Both the position numbers and the translations under genes were made by a program. Under the pieces are notes generated by a model. It was not told the DNA's origin. It made no database searches and was given only the letters and a program-made list of their open reading frames with translations. Below, one piece after another: positions 51,014-62,900 of a DNA stretch of 64,000 nucleotides. How positions within the stretch are numbered: position 1 is the first letter of the stretch; each line of letters starts with the position of its first letter. This stretch comes from Chlorokybus atmophyticus (lineage: Eukaryota > Streptophyta > Chlorokybophyceae > Chlorokybales > Chlorokybaceae): positions 144,486 to 208,485 of the forward strand of contig RHPI01001259.1 of NCBI GenBank assembly GCA_009103225.1. Direction: 5' to 3'.

Positions 51014-52620
51014 TTAAGCATATGTTAACCAAATAGGTAAACCTCGTGCACACGCCACTGCATGGACTATGCAGTTGCGCGAGCATTGTGTGCTTAACCA
51101 CATTATACTATAATAAGTGTAATATTGCACATGTCTCAAATTATGCCATGTAACAACCGTGTTAGCTGCATTGTCAAGCTTAATGTTATATGTCGTATAT
51201 AACATGCATGATGCAGGGTACCCGGTGCAGCAATAACAATTGGCAATCGGTAATGCAAATTGTATCATGCATATGTAATCTGTTTCGATTTGCACCTCTT
51301 GCGTCAGCAAATGTAAGCTGTAAAGGCTATTGAACAATTTGCGATCGTCATCAAAAATAATGTCCTCGGATGTGTTGCTGCCCCTCTCTAGCGATTTTTT
51401 GTACCATGTCTTCCACCGCTTCCTTGTCAATATGTACCTTATAGTCATTGCCAATAACAACGACATGGACATTAACACGTTGACACGCGGCATGTGCCTG
51501 CAAGTAGAATGACAATATTGTAATCTTGACACGCTTGAGGCTGCAGCAGCGAGTTGCACCGCAAAGTCTGTGAAATGCATTCACACCTTCTTTCATATGT
51601 ACGCGAAGAATTGGAGCGCATAAGAGGTGGAAGAGAAAACTTGATTTTTGCTACCTTTGAGACCCGTGCAACTGACAAATGCTTGCATGGTTCCGCTTGA
51701 ACTATGCATGGCATGCGGAATCAGCAATTGATTCATGCTGAATGCAGCATGGTGGAACAAGCACTAAATAAGTGCTACAAGTTTGTAGCAGCTGTCGTAA
51801 TAGCCTTTAAGATGTTGCATCTCATGTACGGCTGCTACCTTGGTGAGCTCATCAAAGCGGCGCAATGGCTTCCAATACAGACCTTCTCGAAATGCTTGTT
51901 TTTGATGCACATGTACTGCCGTAACTGCTCGTCCGCTATCAATGTCAACCGCAAGTTGAAGCCATCCTACCAAGTTGGTTGGTAAAAAGCTTCTTACTTA
52001 GGGTTTTGCTGTGCATGCGCACGTGTATATTTAGTGCCTTCCATGGTTGTTGAATTTCAATTGCATGATTGAGAATGCACACAACTTGCTTGCAGCTAAC
52101 ACAAGTATGAGATGCTCCGTTTTGCTTCCTCACTTCTCGAGGCTCCTAACCATTAAGCATTTTGTTGAATGTCATTTTTATGCGTCATTGTCATCAAAAG
52201 CGTCGTCATTGTCAATACTACCAAATGTATGGACAACGGTTGCATATCGCAACAAAGCAAGTCCAATTATACACTTTATTTATTACCACGTACTTTAAGC
52301 AAAAATGTTTAGCTTGGAGGTTGTTGGTGATAACTTTAAGTGACAAGAGGTGTTATAACACGATTATGCTGTCATATATTATACGCTTTATCATTGATGC
52401 ATGCAAAGAAGTTAAACGCGTCACGGACTCGTACGATATGATTCTGCAGCGTTATATAGCATACGGTGCAACACATTTATACGTAGCTACGTGTAAGTCA
52501 CACATCATCTTCAACTTGCAGCATACAACTAATGTCATCTACAAGTGATCTCCGTTGCAAGTCACTACCGTCCGTTTTAGTGCTTTGAGGCTAGGCATGC
52601 GAGCGTGCAAATGGTCTTCA
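51014..52620 (-). pseudogene. Possible decayed Leu-rich coding sequence
   Basis: Several adjacent minus-strand frames read like pieces of one protein broken by stops and frame changes: HARMPSLKALKRTVVTCNGD near 52600, EGLYWKPLRRFDELTKVAAV near 51870, and HIDKEAVEDMVQKIAREGQQ near 51400. They have Leu spacing reminiscent of F-box/LRR proteins. No intact exon or splice pair links them. The identification is weak; it could also be a degenerate mobile element. Confidence 0.25.
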
Positions 52621-52813
52621 AAAGCAGCATCGTTATTAAACCAACCAACAAATGATATGAAGACCTTTAACGCAATATTGTCATACTTATCACAGTTTTT
52701 GTACTTGGAGAATGCCCCCCTCCCTTTTATGACTATGATGCATGAAATCGCATGAGTTATAACAATGATCCCTTGTAGGGGTCGATATTTTTAGGGAGAG
52801 AGTAAGTACGATA

Positions 52814-52854
52814 GCACTGCTACTGTAGCAGTGCAATTCCGTACGTGACGGAAT
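52814..52854. repeat. Two adjacent perfect hairpins
   Basis: GCACTGCTAC (52814-52823) pairs with GTAGCAGTGC (52825-52834). ATTCCGT (52836-52842) pairs with ACGGAAT (52848-52854). They lie about 390 bp upstream of the GUN4 ATG. Confidence 0.8.
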
Positions 52855-53241
52855 CCGGTTGTCATTCCGTAGCGTGTTTTTATTCCAATCGCAAGAGTCG
52901 TCGCGATTTCTGCTCCTGCTGGTCGGACGGCTAGTAGCTATTCCCGCCTCGATTCCCTCCGTCGCCCCGCAGCCAATCAGCGCACGGGACCTACCGCTGG
53001 TTCTCCCCCGTCCGATGACCGCCACGTCGCAGACTCACCCGCCCATCCGACGACGGAGACGAGACTCTCAATGCCCTGTGCTCTTTGTGGATAAGCACGG
53101 CCTAGCCTGGCATAGGCGGTGGCGGCGGCGAAGGAGAAGGAGGAGGACGAGGTTGAGAAGGAGGAGCAGCAGCAGGAGGAGGACAAAGAGGTAGTGGTGG
53201 GAAGAGAAGGTGGGTTAGGTGAAAGAAGGAGTGTTTGCGAA

Positions 53242-54840
53242 ATGGAGGCGGCGGTGCTGGGTAGGGGAGTGCAATGCGGCGTAGTGGAGGCTGCTGCTAT
53301 TGCCGCTGCAGCGCCGGCGAGGGTGTCCTCTGTAAGGGCGCTGTCGTCGTCAGAGGCGTCGTTGTCTAGCAGACGTGCTGCTTGCTTCCGCGCTTCGTCG
53401 GCCTTGCCGTCGCCGGCGAGGCTGGCAGCTGGCACCAGGAGAGGAGGCGCCCGCAGACAGGGTGTCACCCTCGCCACCGTTGCCGCCGCGGAGAGCACCG
53501 TTGAGGCTGCTCCTGCCACCACCCCTGCAGAGGACGACAATGCACCCACCGCAGCGGAGCTGGAATGCCCAGTGCCACTGGTACATACCTTGCAAGCCTG
53601 CACAGCATGGCCACACCTGCATTGGCATGTACACATTGTTCTGGTGTTAACATTGCTGCTTGCTGCATTGACAGTTGACTTGCTTGTCATTACCTCTCTC
53701 TCATCCCCACACACACTCCCGCTTTCGTTTATGGTATGTGTGTCTGTGGCATGCATGCGTGCAGCACTCCTTCAGCTTGATACATACGCGTGGTTGTACA
53801 CCAGTCAAACACTACGATCACATGCACCAATGCACAGCGCGCACAGCGCATGCAGCATCCAACTCACTAATGCACCTGTCTCATGGCATAGCAATGTCAA
53901 CAGCAGCAGTCTTGGCTGTTGTTTGATGTTGTGTCCCCTTCCTCAGGAGTCTGAAGCTGGCGTGTCGTACGAGAAGCTTCGTCGCCACCTTGCGCGGGGT
54001 GAGTGGGAGTTGGCTGACGAGGAGACGCGCATGACACTCTGCAGACTCGCGGGTGACGGTGCCGCCGCTCGCAAGTGGGTTTACTTCTCAGAAGTGCAGT
54101 TCATCACCGCGACTGACTTGAAGACTATTGATGCGCTGTGGAGACACTTTTCCAATGAGAAGTTCGGGTAGGATGAATGCGAGTGGGGTTACCAGCGGAT
54201 GTTTGTGCACAAAGACGCATGTGCGATCTCACTAACATCTCTCTTTGGTTTCTAGTATCGTATACACAGAACATGAACATCCGCAAGGCTGTGTGCTGTT
54301 GTGTCGACACAACATTGACACGCATTCACGTCAATGTATATATGCGCGTGTTGATGCTGTGTGGACACAACATCAACACGCGTACACACCAACTCGTTGC
54401 TAACACAGTAACAACATGCATGTAAAATGTACTCGTGCCAATTTTTCAATAACAATATCTCTTGCTAACAGTTGAATGCAACTGTCTCCTCGCGTCATCC
54501 GATTTGTTCATACTGACATTGCTATCCGGATGTGTGCAGTTTCAGCGTGCAGAAGAAGATTTGGGTCCGCTGCGGCCGCGACTGGGGTGAGTTCTTCCAG
54601 AAGTTGGATTGGACTACCGTGAAGAACCGTTCCTATCGCAAGTTCCCTCAGGACTACATTTGGGACTTGGAGACTGCTGCTGTTGGCCACCTCCCTCTCA
54701 CCAACGCATTGCGCGGCACGCAGCTGTTGGAGGCACTATTCAAACATCCAGCTTTTGATAAGGATGTAAAGGAGACAAGTGCCAAGGATGCTATTACTGC
54801 GCCTGTCAACACCTTCTCCAGGTTTACTAACAGTCAATGA
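53242..54840 (+). CDS. GUN4: GUN4, tetrapyrrole-binding regulator of Mg-chelatase
   Basis: Three exons: 53242-53580, 53947-54167 and 54540-54840, phase-consistent, 286 residues. The first exon is an Ala/Arg-rich chloroplast transit peptide ending in an acidic linker. The GUN4 core follows: YEKLRRHLARGEWELADEET, YFSEVQFITATDLKTIDALW, and across the intron FGFSVQKKIWVRCGRDWGEF with the FPQDYIWDL block. GUN4 binds protoporphyrin IX and Mg-protoporphyrin and stimulates Mg-chelatase, and takes part in plastid-to-nucleus signalling. A C-terminal extension past GHLPLTNALRGTQLL has the length seen in eukaryotic GUN4. The ATG at 53242 is the first in frame; the open frame upstream to 53119 lacks an ATG. 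Confidence 0.96.
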
Positions 54841-55559
54841 GAGCAGCTCTTTTTGCAAGAGCTGTAGATACTCTACAACACCACACTAGCCCTTGTTTTT
54901 TTTGGTGTGTGTGTGTGTGTTTGGTATGTATAGGGTTGGGTTAGGGCTCTGAGTGTTCTGAGACCACATATCTCACCAGGCTGGTTAGGTTGATGGAGGT
55001 GAAGACAGCAAAGCTGCTTGCGAGTATATAGTACAATTGAGTGTTTATGAAATTGGCTCTGCGCTGCGCATCATGTAAGACATGTGATATTGGTTGCTTT
55101 GTCGACAATCTGATACAATAGCAACCAAAAGTTGTTTGTGACCAGCCTAGCATTGGCAGTTGCCAGTTCTTTGATCAGCTGCTGCGACAGCAAAAAAAGA
55201 TCTGGCAACATCTTCTCCCAACTCGTGTCCAACACTCTCTTGACGCTATGCATGCTAGCCATCAAGACACTAAGGGATACGAATTGACCAAGTCCCAACC
55301 CATTAATGTGAGGGGGGATGTCGGTGGATGAGAAGGATGAATCCAAGGGTGGTGATGCTGCTGCTAGGACTAAGGGGACATTTGATGTAGTCGTACACAC
55401 CAGCAGTCGATGCATGCATGCATGCATGGATTCAGCTGAAGAGTGCAACATGCCGTGTGCCACGCACGCACCCACCCACCCGGTGGTGCTCTTTGACAAG
55501 CAAGGCAATTGTGCGAGCGTGTATGCGTGTGTGCGTGTATGTGCGTGCGTTATATACTT
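54841..55559. other. Region between GUN4 and the GST-like gene
   Basis: It holds the GUN4 3' UTR. A minus-strand frame ending at 55071 has a helical stretch (KRVLDTSWEKMLPDLFLLSQ) that might be a terminal exon of the GST-like gene or of an unknown gene. Its phase relative to the GST exon at 55560 is not settled. GCATGCATGCATGCATG is at 55410-55428. Confidence 0.35.
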
Positions 55560-57208
55560 CTCAAGTCGGACTTGCCTGATACTTTTTGGCAACGGCAGAT
55601 ATGTCGGCGAAGTTGGGCTCGTCTCCTGCCCGTTGATAAACTTCAGCAATGCGGTGATACTCCTTTTCGGCGGTGTTCATGTCATCTTGACTGATGGTGA
55701 ATCCAACTTCCTCTGTGTCACATTTTATGTACACAGTCACATACAGGCACGCGGACCAGCACACATACGCACACTCACATATGTGCAGAGTGTGGTTGTT
55801 GCACGCGTGCACACGCATGGAGCACGCATGCAAGCGCCGTGTGCGTGCTTACGAGCATCGCATCTGTGTAAGCACACGCAACACGTGCACTCACAGGCAC
55901 ACCTGCACATGCTCCCACATGCATGAACAACCACACAGACCACACACACGCACACACGGACACGTGCATGCGCATTCACATAACAGATATATGAGTCATG
56001 CATACATCCATGCTTACAGCTGTTAAAGTAAATACCCATACACGCTGTTTGGCGCATGCACAATAGCGTTATGTGGCTTTCACCCGCATACACCGAGTAG
56101 AACACATAGCCGGCTCCCTTGTGCAGGTTGTTGTGATGCCAGTCGAGGTACTGATTGACACGCGCACGCGCACGATATTGCGTTGCCTTGCGCGGGTACC
56201 AGTGCTCGTCCAAGTCGTAAGCCTCGCAGATGTACCGCATGATGGCATGACTGTGCAACATGTTGCCAACATAGTCAGTAGAAATGGACATGGCAGTCCA
56301 CATGCACACATTTTCACATGCAGTGAAAAATGCACGCGCATGCACACATACGCCCGCGTGCGCGTGCGCACGCAGATACACAGGCGCGTGTGCGCGCGTG
56401 TGTGTGAGAGGGTGTGCACGCATGCACGCACGCACGCACGCCCTCTCGAGTAGTTTGAATCCGTCTTCTTCGGTGATTGCCGGCACCTAGCCGCCAGCGC
56501 TGACGTCCTGGGAAAAACCGGGCTTGCGGGTGGCGCCGGGAGTGATCTCGGCGATCTCGGCATCAACACCGCCCATTTGGACAAGGGGCAGAGTCGGTGC
56601 TTGTGGTTTGCGTATGTGCGTGCGTGTGGTGTGGGTGTGGGTGTGGGTGTGTGGTGGTGGGGGGGGGTGAGGTCATCCTCCCCACTCTCCCCATTCTCAC
56701 TCTGACCTCACCCCCACCCAACATCACCACCACCACTCCTTTCTCCCCTTCCACGAGGCCCGCGCATACGTGTGGAAGCTTGGGCTAAGTATGCGCACNC
56801 ACGCATTCGCACTTGCGTATAGGCACATACACACGAGCGCACTGACGCATGCATGCACGTGCGCAATCCCTCTCACTCACTCACTGACTTACACTTACAC
56901 TCGCATGCACACACTCTGTGATAATGCACCTATATATCCAGTCACCATGCAGCACATGCAGCACACACGTCAATTCAGGATCCCACTCCAGCCAGGCCAT
57001 GCAAGCAGCACTCCATAACTGTACATACATCAAGGGACTAGCAAGGCACCTAATGCAACCAAGTGCCAGGAGTGCTAGCAGCGTATGGCGCTGCCAGTAG
57101 TAGTCATGCACGTCGTGGTGTGTGCGTTCGTGCCTGGCACAGCCAGCGGACGGCCTCAGCCGGCTGGGGACAGGACAACGCCATCAGGTGCGAAGTCAGC
57201 TTCACCAT
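55560..57208 (-). CDS. Theta-class-like glutathione S-transferase, possibly a pseudogene
   Basis: The N-terminal exon (57208-57134) reads MVKLTSHLMALSCPQPAEAV, the beta1-alpha1 part of a GST. The next block (56567-56440) has MGGVDAEIAEITPGATRKPG and VPAITEEDGFKLLE, the cis-Pro motif. A third exon (56248-56092) gives HAIMRYICEAYDL, HWYPR and YLDWHHNNLHKGAGYVFY. A fourth (55707-55561) gives RAGDEPNFADISAVAKKYQ and ends at a GC donor. Such enzymes conjugate glutathione to electrophiles in the cytosol. Two defects stand out: an in-frame TAG directly before VPAIT, unless that is an intron acceptor, and no AG acceptor just before MGGVDAEI. The C-terminal helices are not found with confidence. Either the gene is decayed or the model misses unusual introns. 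Confidence 0.7.
56335..56440. repeat. CG/CA alternating tract inside the GST-like gene
   Basis: Irregular GCGCGTGTGTG/CACGCACGCACG sequence lies at the presumed splice donor after KLLE, so the exact exon end is hidden in GTGC repeats. Confidence 0.75.
56799..56799. other. Single undetermined base
   Basis: One N in CA-rich DNA between the first and second GST blocks. It may mark a contig join, so sequence could be missing here. Confidence 0.9.
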
Positions 57209-57361
57209 GATGGCTGGCTTCCTTCTCCTTGCGCACGGATGAGACACACAGGCGCACACAGTCGCTTGGCGAAAAACTCCACTCATTCATCGCCTCCTCA
57301 CAGCTGTATCTTCTCTCTGACCTGTCCAGGACAGGCGGTCCTCCGCCTGCTTGTACTGCGC

Positions 57362-57364
<3 letters not shown>

Positions 57365-57459
<95 letters not shown>

Positions 57460-57460
57460 N
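57365..57460. repeat. (CT)n microsatellite ending in a single-N join
   Basis: Perfect CT dinucleotides, ended by an N at 57460. Confidence 0.97.
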
Positions 57461-58207
57461 CTTGATGCCCCCGTGATAGGAATGAGACCTTTTTTCTTGC
57501 AAAAACGTGCCACTAAGGGGGGTAATGTATTTGCAAGTTGGAAAAGGTATGTGCGTATGAGAATGAAATGCTCTACCGGTAGGCCCTAGTGGCCACAACC
57601 AATGGCAGGGGCCAATCACATGTAGATGTGCGAATGAGGGTGAGTACTTGTAATAAAAGTACAATATACATTATACACAATCCAAGGACTACTATCTGAA
57701 TTTAATTGTAGATATTGTACGGCTACAAACTATTCGATCCTCAGCTAATTATATGAAACAAACAACCAAAAACAAATTTTTTATTACATATTCATGGCCC
57801 AAAACGCCTTAGCGTTGATAATAATGCAACCCATTAACTTCATGGAGATTGCAGCAAAGGGACAAAGTGAAAAATTCGTGTCTCGAGGCGCGCATGAACA
57901 ATTCATGTCTCTACAGTATACATCACCATCATATTATGAGTGACAATTGAATACAATAGTGATTACAATACACTGCAACAAAAAGGCCAAGGTGTATGTA
58001 ATGCGCCTATTGTCACATGATTATACTGTTCACAAGCCAAGGCAAGCGTACGCAAATTTTACATGAACCATATAAGAGTTGTATAAAGAAAACTGAATAG
58101 ATGTTGTTCACAAATATATGATTAAGTAGAGGGGCCATGAGAGCTGCAAGCCAACACAAGCACAAACGCATTAACCGAGCCAAGCAAGGCTAGGCAATAT
58201 CTGGTAA
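57461..58207. other. AT-rich region without a gene
   Basis: No frame with coding character. It is one of several AT-rich islands in the window. Confidence 0.45.
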
Positions 58208-58333
58208 TCTAGTCGCGTGTCTTGCCTTGTAAGGCAAGACACTAAGACTAGATTGAGCTGAGGGGGCTGGCCCAGCCACCTTTGCTTAACCTGCTTAGCT
58301 TCACGCACGTAGGAACCGGGTCCTACGTGCGTG
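58208..58333. repeat. Two hairpins, one with a composite stem
   Basis: TCTAGTC (58208) pairs with GACTAGA (58246); inside it GTGTCTTGCCTT (58217-58228) pairs with AAGGCAAGACAC (58231-58242). Downstream, CACGCACGTAGGA (58302-58314) pairs with TCCTACGTGCGTG (58321-58333) over a 6-base loop. Confidence 0.85.
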
Positions 58334-58896
58334 CAATGCAGCAGGTAGGCAGGGACAGCACGGCATGGAGCAGGAGAAGGAGCGGCCAACTACTTGCGGA
58401 GAAGTGCAGAGGGGCAGAGTCGTTGGTGGTGGTGGGGTAAAGGAACAACAACCATGTCTTGTTGTTGTGCCCTTGCTAAGCTGAACACACTATATGTGCG
58501 CGGATTGTACATGCCCAAGCATGGCATAGCCCGGCTCGTTCAACGCGGCTCGTTTAACGGTGGTACACGGGCCGTTGTAGAAGCTATCCGCTTTTCTTGT
58601 AACTATTAGAACCATTTAATTGTCTGACAGCGCCAGTGCCATTGCTTGCATGGCGGTGCATGTGCACGGGTGTGAACAGGAACCATTTGATCTTGCAACC
58701 ACGCGGGGTATGCATGCATGTGTACGAGCAAGGCTGTGTACAGAAAGCTTGGAGTCATTTTGCACATGCAAAGGGCATGTGTGCAAAGGGTAGCGGGCGA
58801 GACTCAAGGCGTGATTAAGGCAGAAACACCGCCCTCTAGAAAGACATGCGTCACGAACCTTGCTTCTGCCCTCGCCAACTACCAAACGTGACTGCC

Positions 58897-58898
<2 letters not shown>
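58334..58898. other. Region without a recognisable gene
   Basis: Only short unsupported frames lie between the hairpins and the GA microsatellite. A GGTGGTGGTGGGG patch is at 58424-58436, and many TGCATG words occur around 58640-58800. Confidence 0.4.
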
Positions 58899-59174
<276 letters not shown>

Positions 59175-59658
59175 CAAACAACGAGTTTTTCCTCCTGCAT
59201 ACACCAATCTACACTATTCTGTATACACCATCCACTGGAAAGTGGTGGTCACTTTCCATCAGCTCCTGAGCTTACCTAGCCTGCTGATGCTAACAGCTTA
59301 CCCAGCAGTGTGTGCTTGGCAAGCATTGCCTTACCTCTGAAGCATAGAGTCTATCTCTTCACTGGGCACAGAGCGGCTAACACTCGACCTGTTATGACCA
59401 CCTGGATTAAGGCTAGAAGCACTTCAACAATAGCAAAGTCCCCACAACAAGGTAGCTGCACTGGCACGGGCATGCATGCATGCATGGAATGGCATCCAGC
59501 TGCTGCTTAACATGGAAGCTAGCACCTCTTCCAGTGCCAGTATGCCTGAACACCGCTACGCAAACCAGAATGCTGAACCCGAAACCAGTTTCAGCTGGCA
59601 CGGAGCGTGTCACTACCATACCAAACCTGTACCATGCCGATAGATCAGTGCTGGTGGC

Positions 59659-61850
59659 ATGCAACTGGCATGCAGCAGCAGCAGCATGGCGCCAAGCATG
59701 GCGCCACGGAGGCGGGGCGGTGGGAGGAAGGGGAGGGGGAGGGGGAGGGGGAGCGGGGAAGGAGGCGGCGGTGCCGGTGTGCCAATGACGTTGCTGGATC
59801 TGCTGGAGCACCTGGTGCAGCGCATATTCCGGGTGGTCCTCCCGAATGCGGTAAGAGGCTTGAAGAGAGCAGCAGCTGGTTAGCACTCAACTTGCAGCTG
59901 CGAGGGGTGGGTGAGTTGCATGCATGCAACTCACCCTCCTCGACTTGGCAGACGTTCTCGTGCTGCATGTTGTAGTGTCGTTGTCAGTGCAAGTCAGTGG
60001 TCAAGCTCAAGGCAGACATGCTGGATGTTGCTTCTGATGAGCACTGCTCAGCAGGATTGGTTGAACCCGCCTTATCAAGTAAGCACAACGTCATTGCCAT
60101 GAATTTGCTGGTAAATGAGAGGCAGGAAAGCGCTCATCGTAGCTAGTTGCAGCCTGCACTGAGTGCTGAACGCCACCAAGTGCTGTGCGTGCCACGTGGT
60201 GCTTGCAAAGTGCAAGCAATGTAGTGGGATGGCCAACTGTAGCCCCGCTATACAAGTTGTAAGCTAGCAACGGGCGGAGGTAGGTGTTGTTTGCTACACT
60301 ATCACCATCATCGCAGGCTTTATTCATCTGTGATTGCTAGACAATCACACAGTGTCTTGGTTTCTCCTGCTGCTGTCGTACTAGGAAACTGCTGAAGCAA
60401 ATGCAGCATACGCTGTTGGCAGTACCTCAAAGTGGCTGCATCACGCTTGTGCAGTGTATGAATGCATGCCTGTTGCAAGCTAGATAGCTCGCTGGCTTGG
60501 TGCAGTTCTGTTGGGACACTTGGCCTTTTGCCACTGAATAATCACGATTTTTAACGCTTGAACATCATAGCAGCAGCGCGTGATATACAGCAGCAGAGTT
60601 GAGTAATCTACACTGTGGTTTCTTTGTATGCGTTCGTGCTGGTGTGTTTGGAACGCAGCTTGCAGACTTTGAACAACTTGCTCCACCCTCTGCAACGTAC
60701 TGCTGAGAGATGCTACGCTGTGGGAGCGGATTGAGGTCAGCGATGCTGGTGACATTCAGTGGGTGCCAGCATCAGCAGCAATAACAACAATCAGGAGGAG
60801 TCGGCGGCATCCGCAAGTGCATTACACAGTCGCTTTGCGTTGGCCACGGAGCACGTCCGCCATCTTGAGGTGAAGCATGTCCGGGACCCAGCTATGGTAC
60901 CATGCCATCTGGCGCAGCTAATGCAAGCCTTCCAGCACCTCACTCACCTCAACATCCACTGCCTGGACCGCATAGGCGCCACCAATGCTGATGCTCTGCA
61001 AACAGTGAGCCGCTTGACCAAGCTGGAAAGTCTCAGTCTTCGCACCTGTTATGACAAAACGTTAAACCATTGTTCAAGGACGGTCTTCGACTTTTCTGTA
61101 CTTGACACCTGCAGTTCGCTTCGCTCGTTGCGTCTGCAGTTTTATGGCAAAGTATATACTGGGGCCGTTTTGCTTGAAGGGTTGTACCTCTTAGAGTTGG
61201 AAGAGTTCCATATGCGTGCAGACGGGGAGTGCAGCTTATGTGACCTCAAGCTGCCGCAGACCTTGAAGATGCTGTGCTGGGATACAGCCAACAATTACAT
61301 GGAGGACTTTGGGAGCTACTACAAGCATGTGGCCTCTGCTGCAACGTATCTGCGCCAGAATTAGTGCAGCTTCAGCTTTATGTGGCGAAGACAGCCAACT
61401 GGCGACGAGGAGGAAGAGGAGGACCAAGAAGAGACTCTTCCCCTAGAACAGCCGGGCGTCTTGGATGTGCTTGAGGAGATCGTTTCTCATCAATCAGGAG
61501 AGAACATCATCAATCTTATGGGAAGGGAAACTTGTGGATGGCGGTGTGCTCTGAGTATGTCCGCTGGTTCACGTTGGTATTTGCAACCGTGGATGCGCAG
61601 TTTGATGGCCCTTGGTGGGATGATTCACTGAAGCATAATCGCCCCTGCCAACTGGAGTACTACCGTTGCTGTGACCCACGCCCGTATGGTTTCGACCTTG
61701 ACGGAGAGCCCTGGGAGGGTGTTGGACATCAACCCCTATGCAGACGACAACTCACAGCGCACCGACATGGACAGCGAATACAGTGACTACTCCGACAGCA
61801 ATGGCTCGTTGTCGGACAGCGAGAACAGCACAGTCAGCGACACACAGTGA
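59659..61850 (+). pseudogene. F-box/LRR-like gene interrupted by several frame changes
   Basis: Exon 1 (59659-59850) has a basic Gly/Arg stretch and an F-box-like segment, MTLLDLLEHLVQRIFRVVLP. Exon 2 (59988-60078) gives CKSVVKLKADMLDVASDE. Exon 3 begins at 60760 and contains LRR-like repeats (LTHLNIHCLDRIGATNADAL, LTKLESLSLRTCYDKTLN, SLRSLRLQFYGKVYTGAVLL). Frame 1 stops at 61364, yet sensible sequence goes on in other frames: APELVQLQLYVAKTANW, then EEEEEDQEETLPLEQPGVLD, then VRWFTLVFATVDAQFDGPWW, then an acidic Ser-rich tail ending at the TGA at 61850. No introns of normal size explain the shifts. Such proteins are usually substrate receptors of SCF ubiquitin ligases. Minus-strand frames opposite exon 1 (YRIREDHPEYALHQVLQ) are also open, so strand choice for exon 1 is less sure than for exon 3. 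Confidence 0.6.
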
Positions 61851-62751
61851 TACACAGTAGGGACAGCAGATCCTAGACACACATCAATAGGTCGTTGTCC
61901 TCGCCTAGCAGGTTGGTACCACTACCAGGTGCAGGCTCTGTGGCGGCCATATTGTGCAGAGCAGGCTGCTTGGTTCGCAGCTTGTCGATTGCGGTTGCAA
62001 GGCTGTAGTGTAGCAGATTGTTTCAACTGAGGCATTCGTCAACCCTCTCACCATCTTGCTGCTTGAGTTGATCAGCAGGCAAGAAGTGACTAGGAGCAGT
62101 GTACCATTGGGTTGTTATTTGCCACATTCGTTGCTGCACTTGCAGTGCAATACGCATATTGACCTCACTGGCTGTTCAACCATCAGCAGTAAGCGCTTGA
62201 ACAAGGACAATGATGATTCTGCAGGCCACATTCTCAACTTCTTCAGCACCATGGCATGCGCCTGTGCTCAATTTGATTAATACAATACCATGCACCCCAT
62301 CAGCTTTGTTTGCACATCAAGATGCCCAGCGCTCATTTGCAACATGTCATATATGCTTTGCGTGTGCCTCATCAACAGTAGTCGAAGACGCACAGCTATA
62401 GGTAGTATGTAATCAAGTCACCGCCATTGTTGTGTACACGCACGCACCTATGTCAGGCACTCATCGATGCGCAAGTGCTGGAACCGTCATAACACTTGCG
62501 CATATGTTGACAGCATTGAGTTCAATGGGGAATAACAGAGTCCTAAAGATCACCCTCATTGGTAGCAATGGTACATCCATCACATGCATGCTGTAGCCCT
62601 GCTGCTCCCAATTGAATGTGCACGCTTCAACCTTACTACCGGACGCCCTGCAATGCGTGCATGATGTACTGCTGCTGCTGGAACAACATGTTCTGCTGTA
62701 TGACACGACCAAGCGGTACAGGGATTCAACCACGACATCTCTTTCAGTCGC
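61851..62751. other. Region with fragmentary Leu-rich frames
   Basis: Plus-strand fragments such as SLLHLQCNTHIDLTGCS (about 62130) and LPDALQCVHDVLLLLEQHVL (about 62640) resemble LRR pieces of the preceding gene but are broken by stops. They may be remnants of a duplicated F-box/LRR gene. Confidence 0.3.
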
Positions 62752-62900
62752 AATGTTCAACCGCTTGCAAGCATTGATCACTCCTCCTCCAACAGACTGA
62801 AGGCGCGACATGCCTTGCACTCAGGAATGTTCAACCGCTTGCAAGCATTTGATCACTCCTCCTCCAACAGACTGAAGGCGCGACATGCCTTGCACTCAGG
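62752..62900. repeat. Tandem direct duplication, 74 and 75 bp
   Basis: The unit from AATGTTCAACCGCTTGCAAG to CTTGCACTCAGG occurs twice, back to back (62752-62825 and 62826-62900). The only difference is one extra T in the second copy (GCATTTGATC against GCATTGATC). Confidence 0.97.

Noticed and set aside
52977-53756. 259-residue minus-strand frame opposite GUN4 exon 1
   Set aside because: Antisense of the Ala-rich transit-peptide exon; the plus strand has a clear GUN4 domain downstream in phase.
55737-56486. Long His/Cys-rich frames in both strands around the GST-like gene
   Set aside because: They result from CA/CG alternating DNA, which lacks stops in several frames; only the GST-like exons show family similarity.
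56440-56567. Reassigned TAG (Gln) as in some ulvophyte algae
   Set aside because: TAG and TAA end several intact genes here (NSRP1, DAD1, BIM, PsbP), so the code is standard.
59413-59968. Minus-strand gene with YRIREDHPEYALHQVLQ
   Set aside because: A two-exon minus-strand model is possible, but the plus-strand F-box reading joins in phase to LRR exons downstream; kept only as an alternative.
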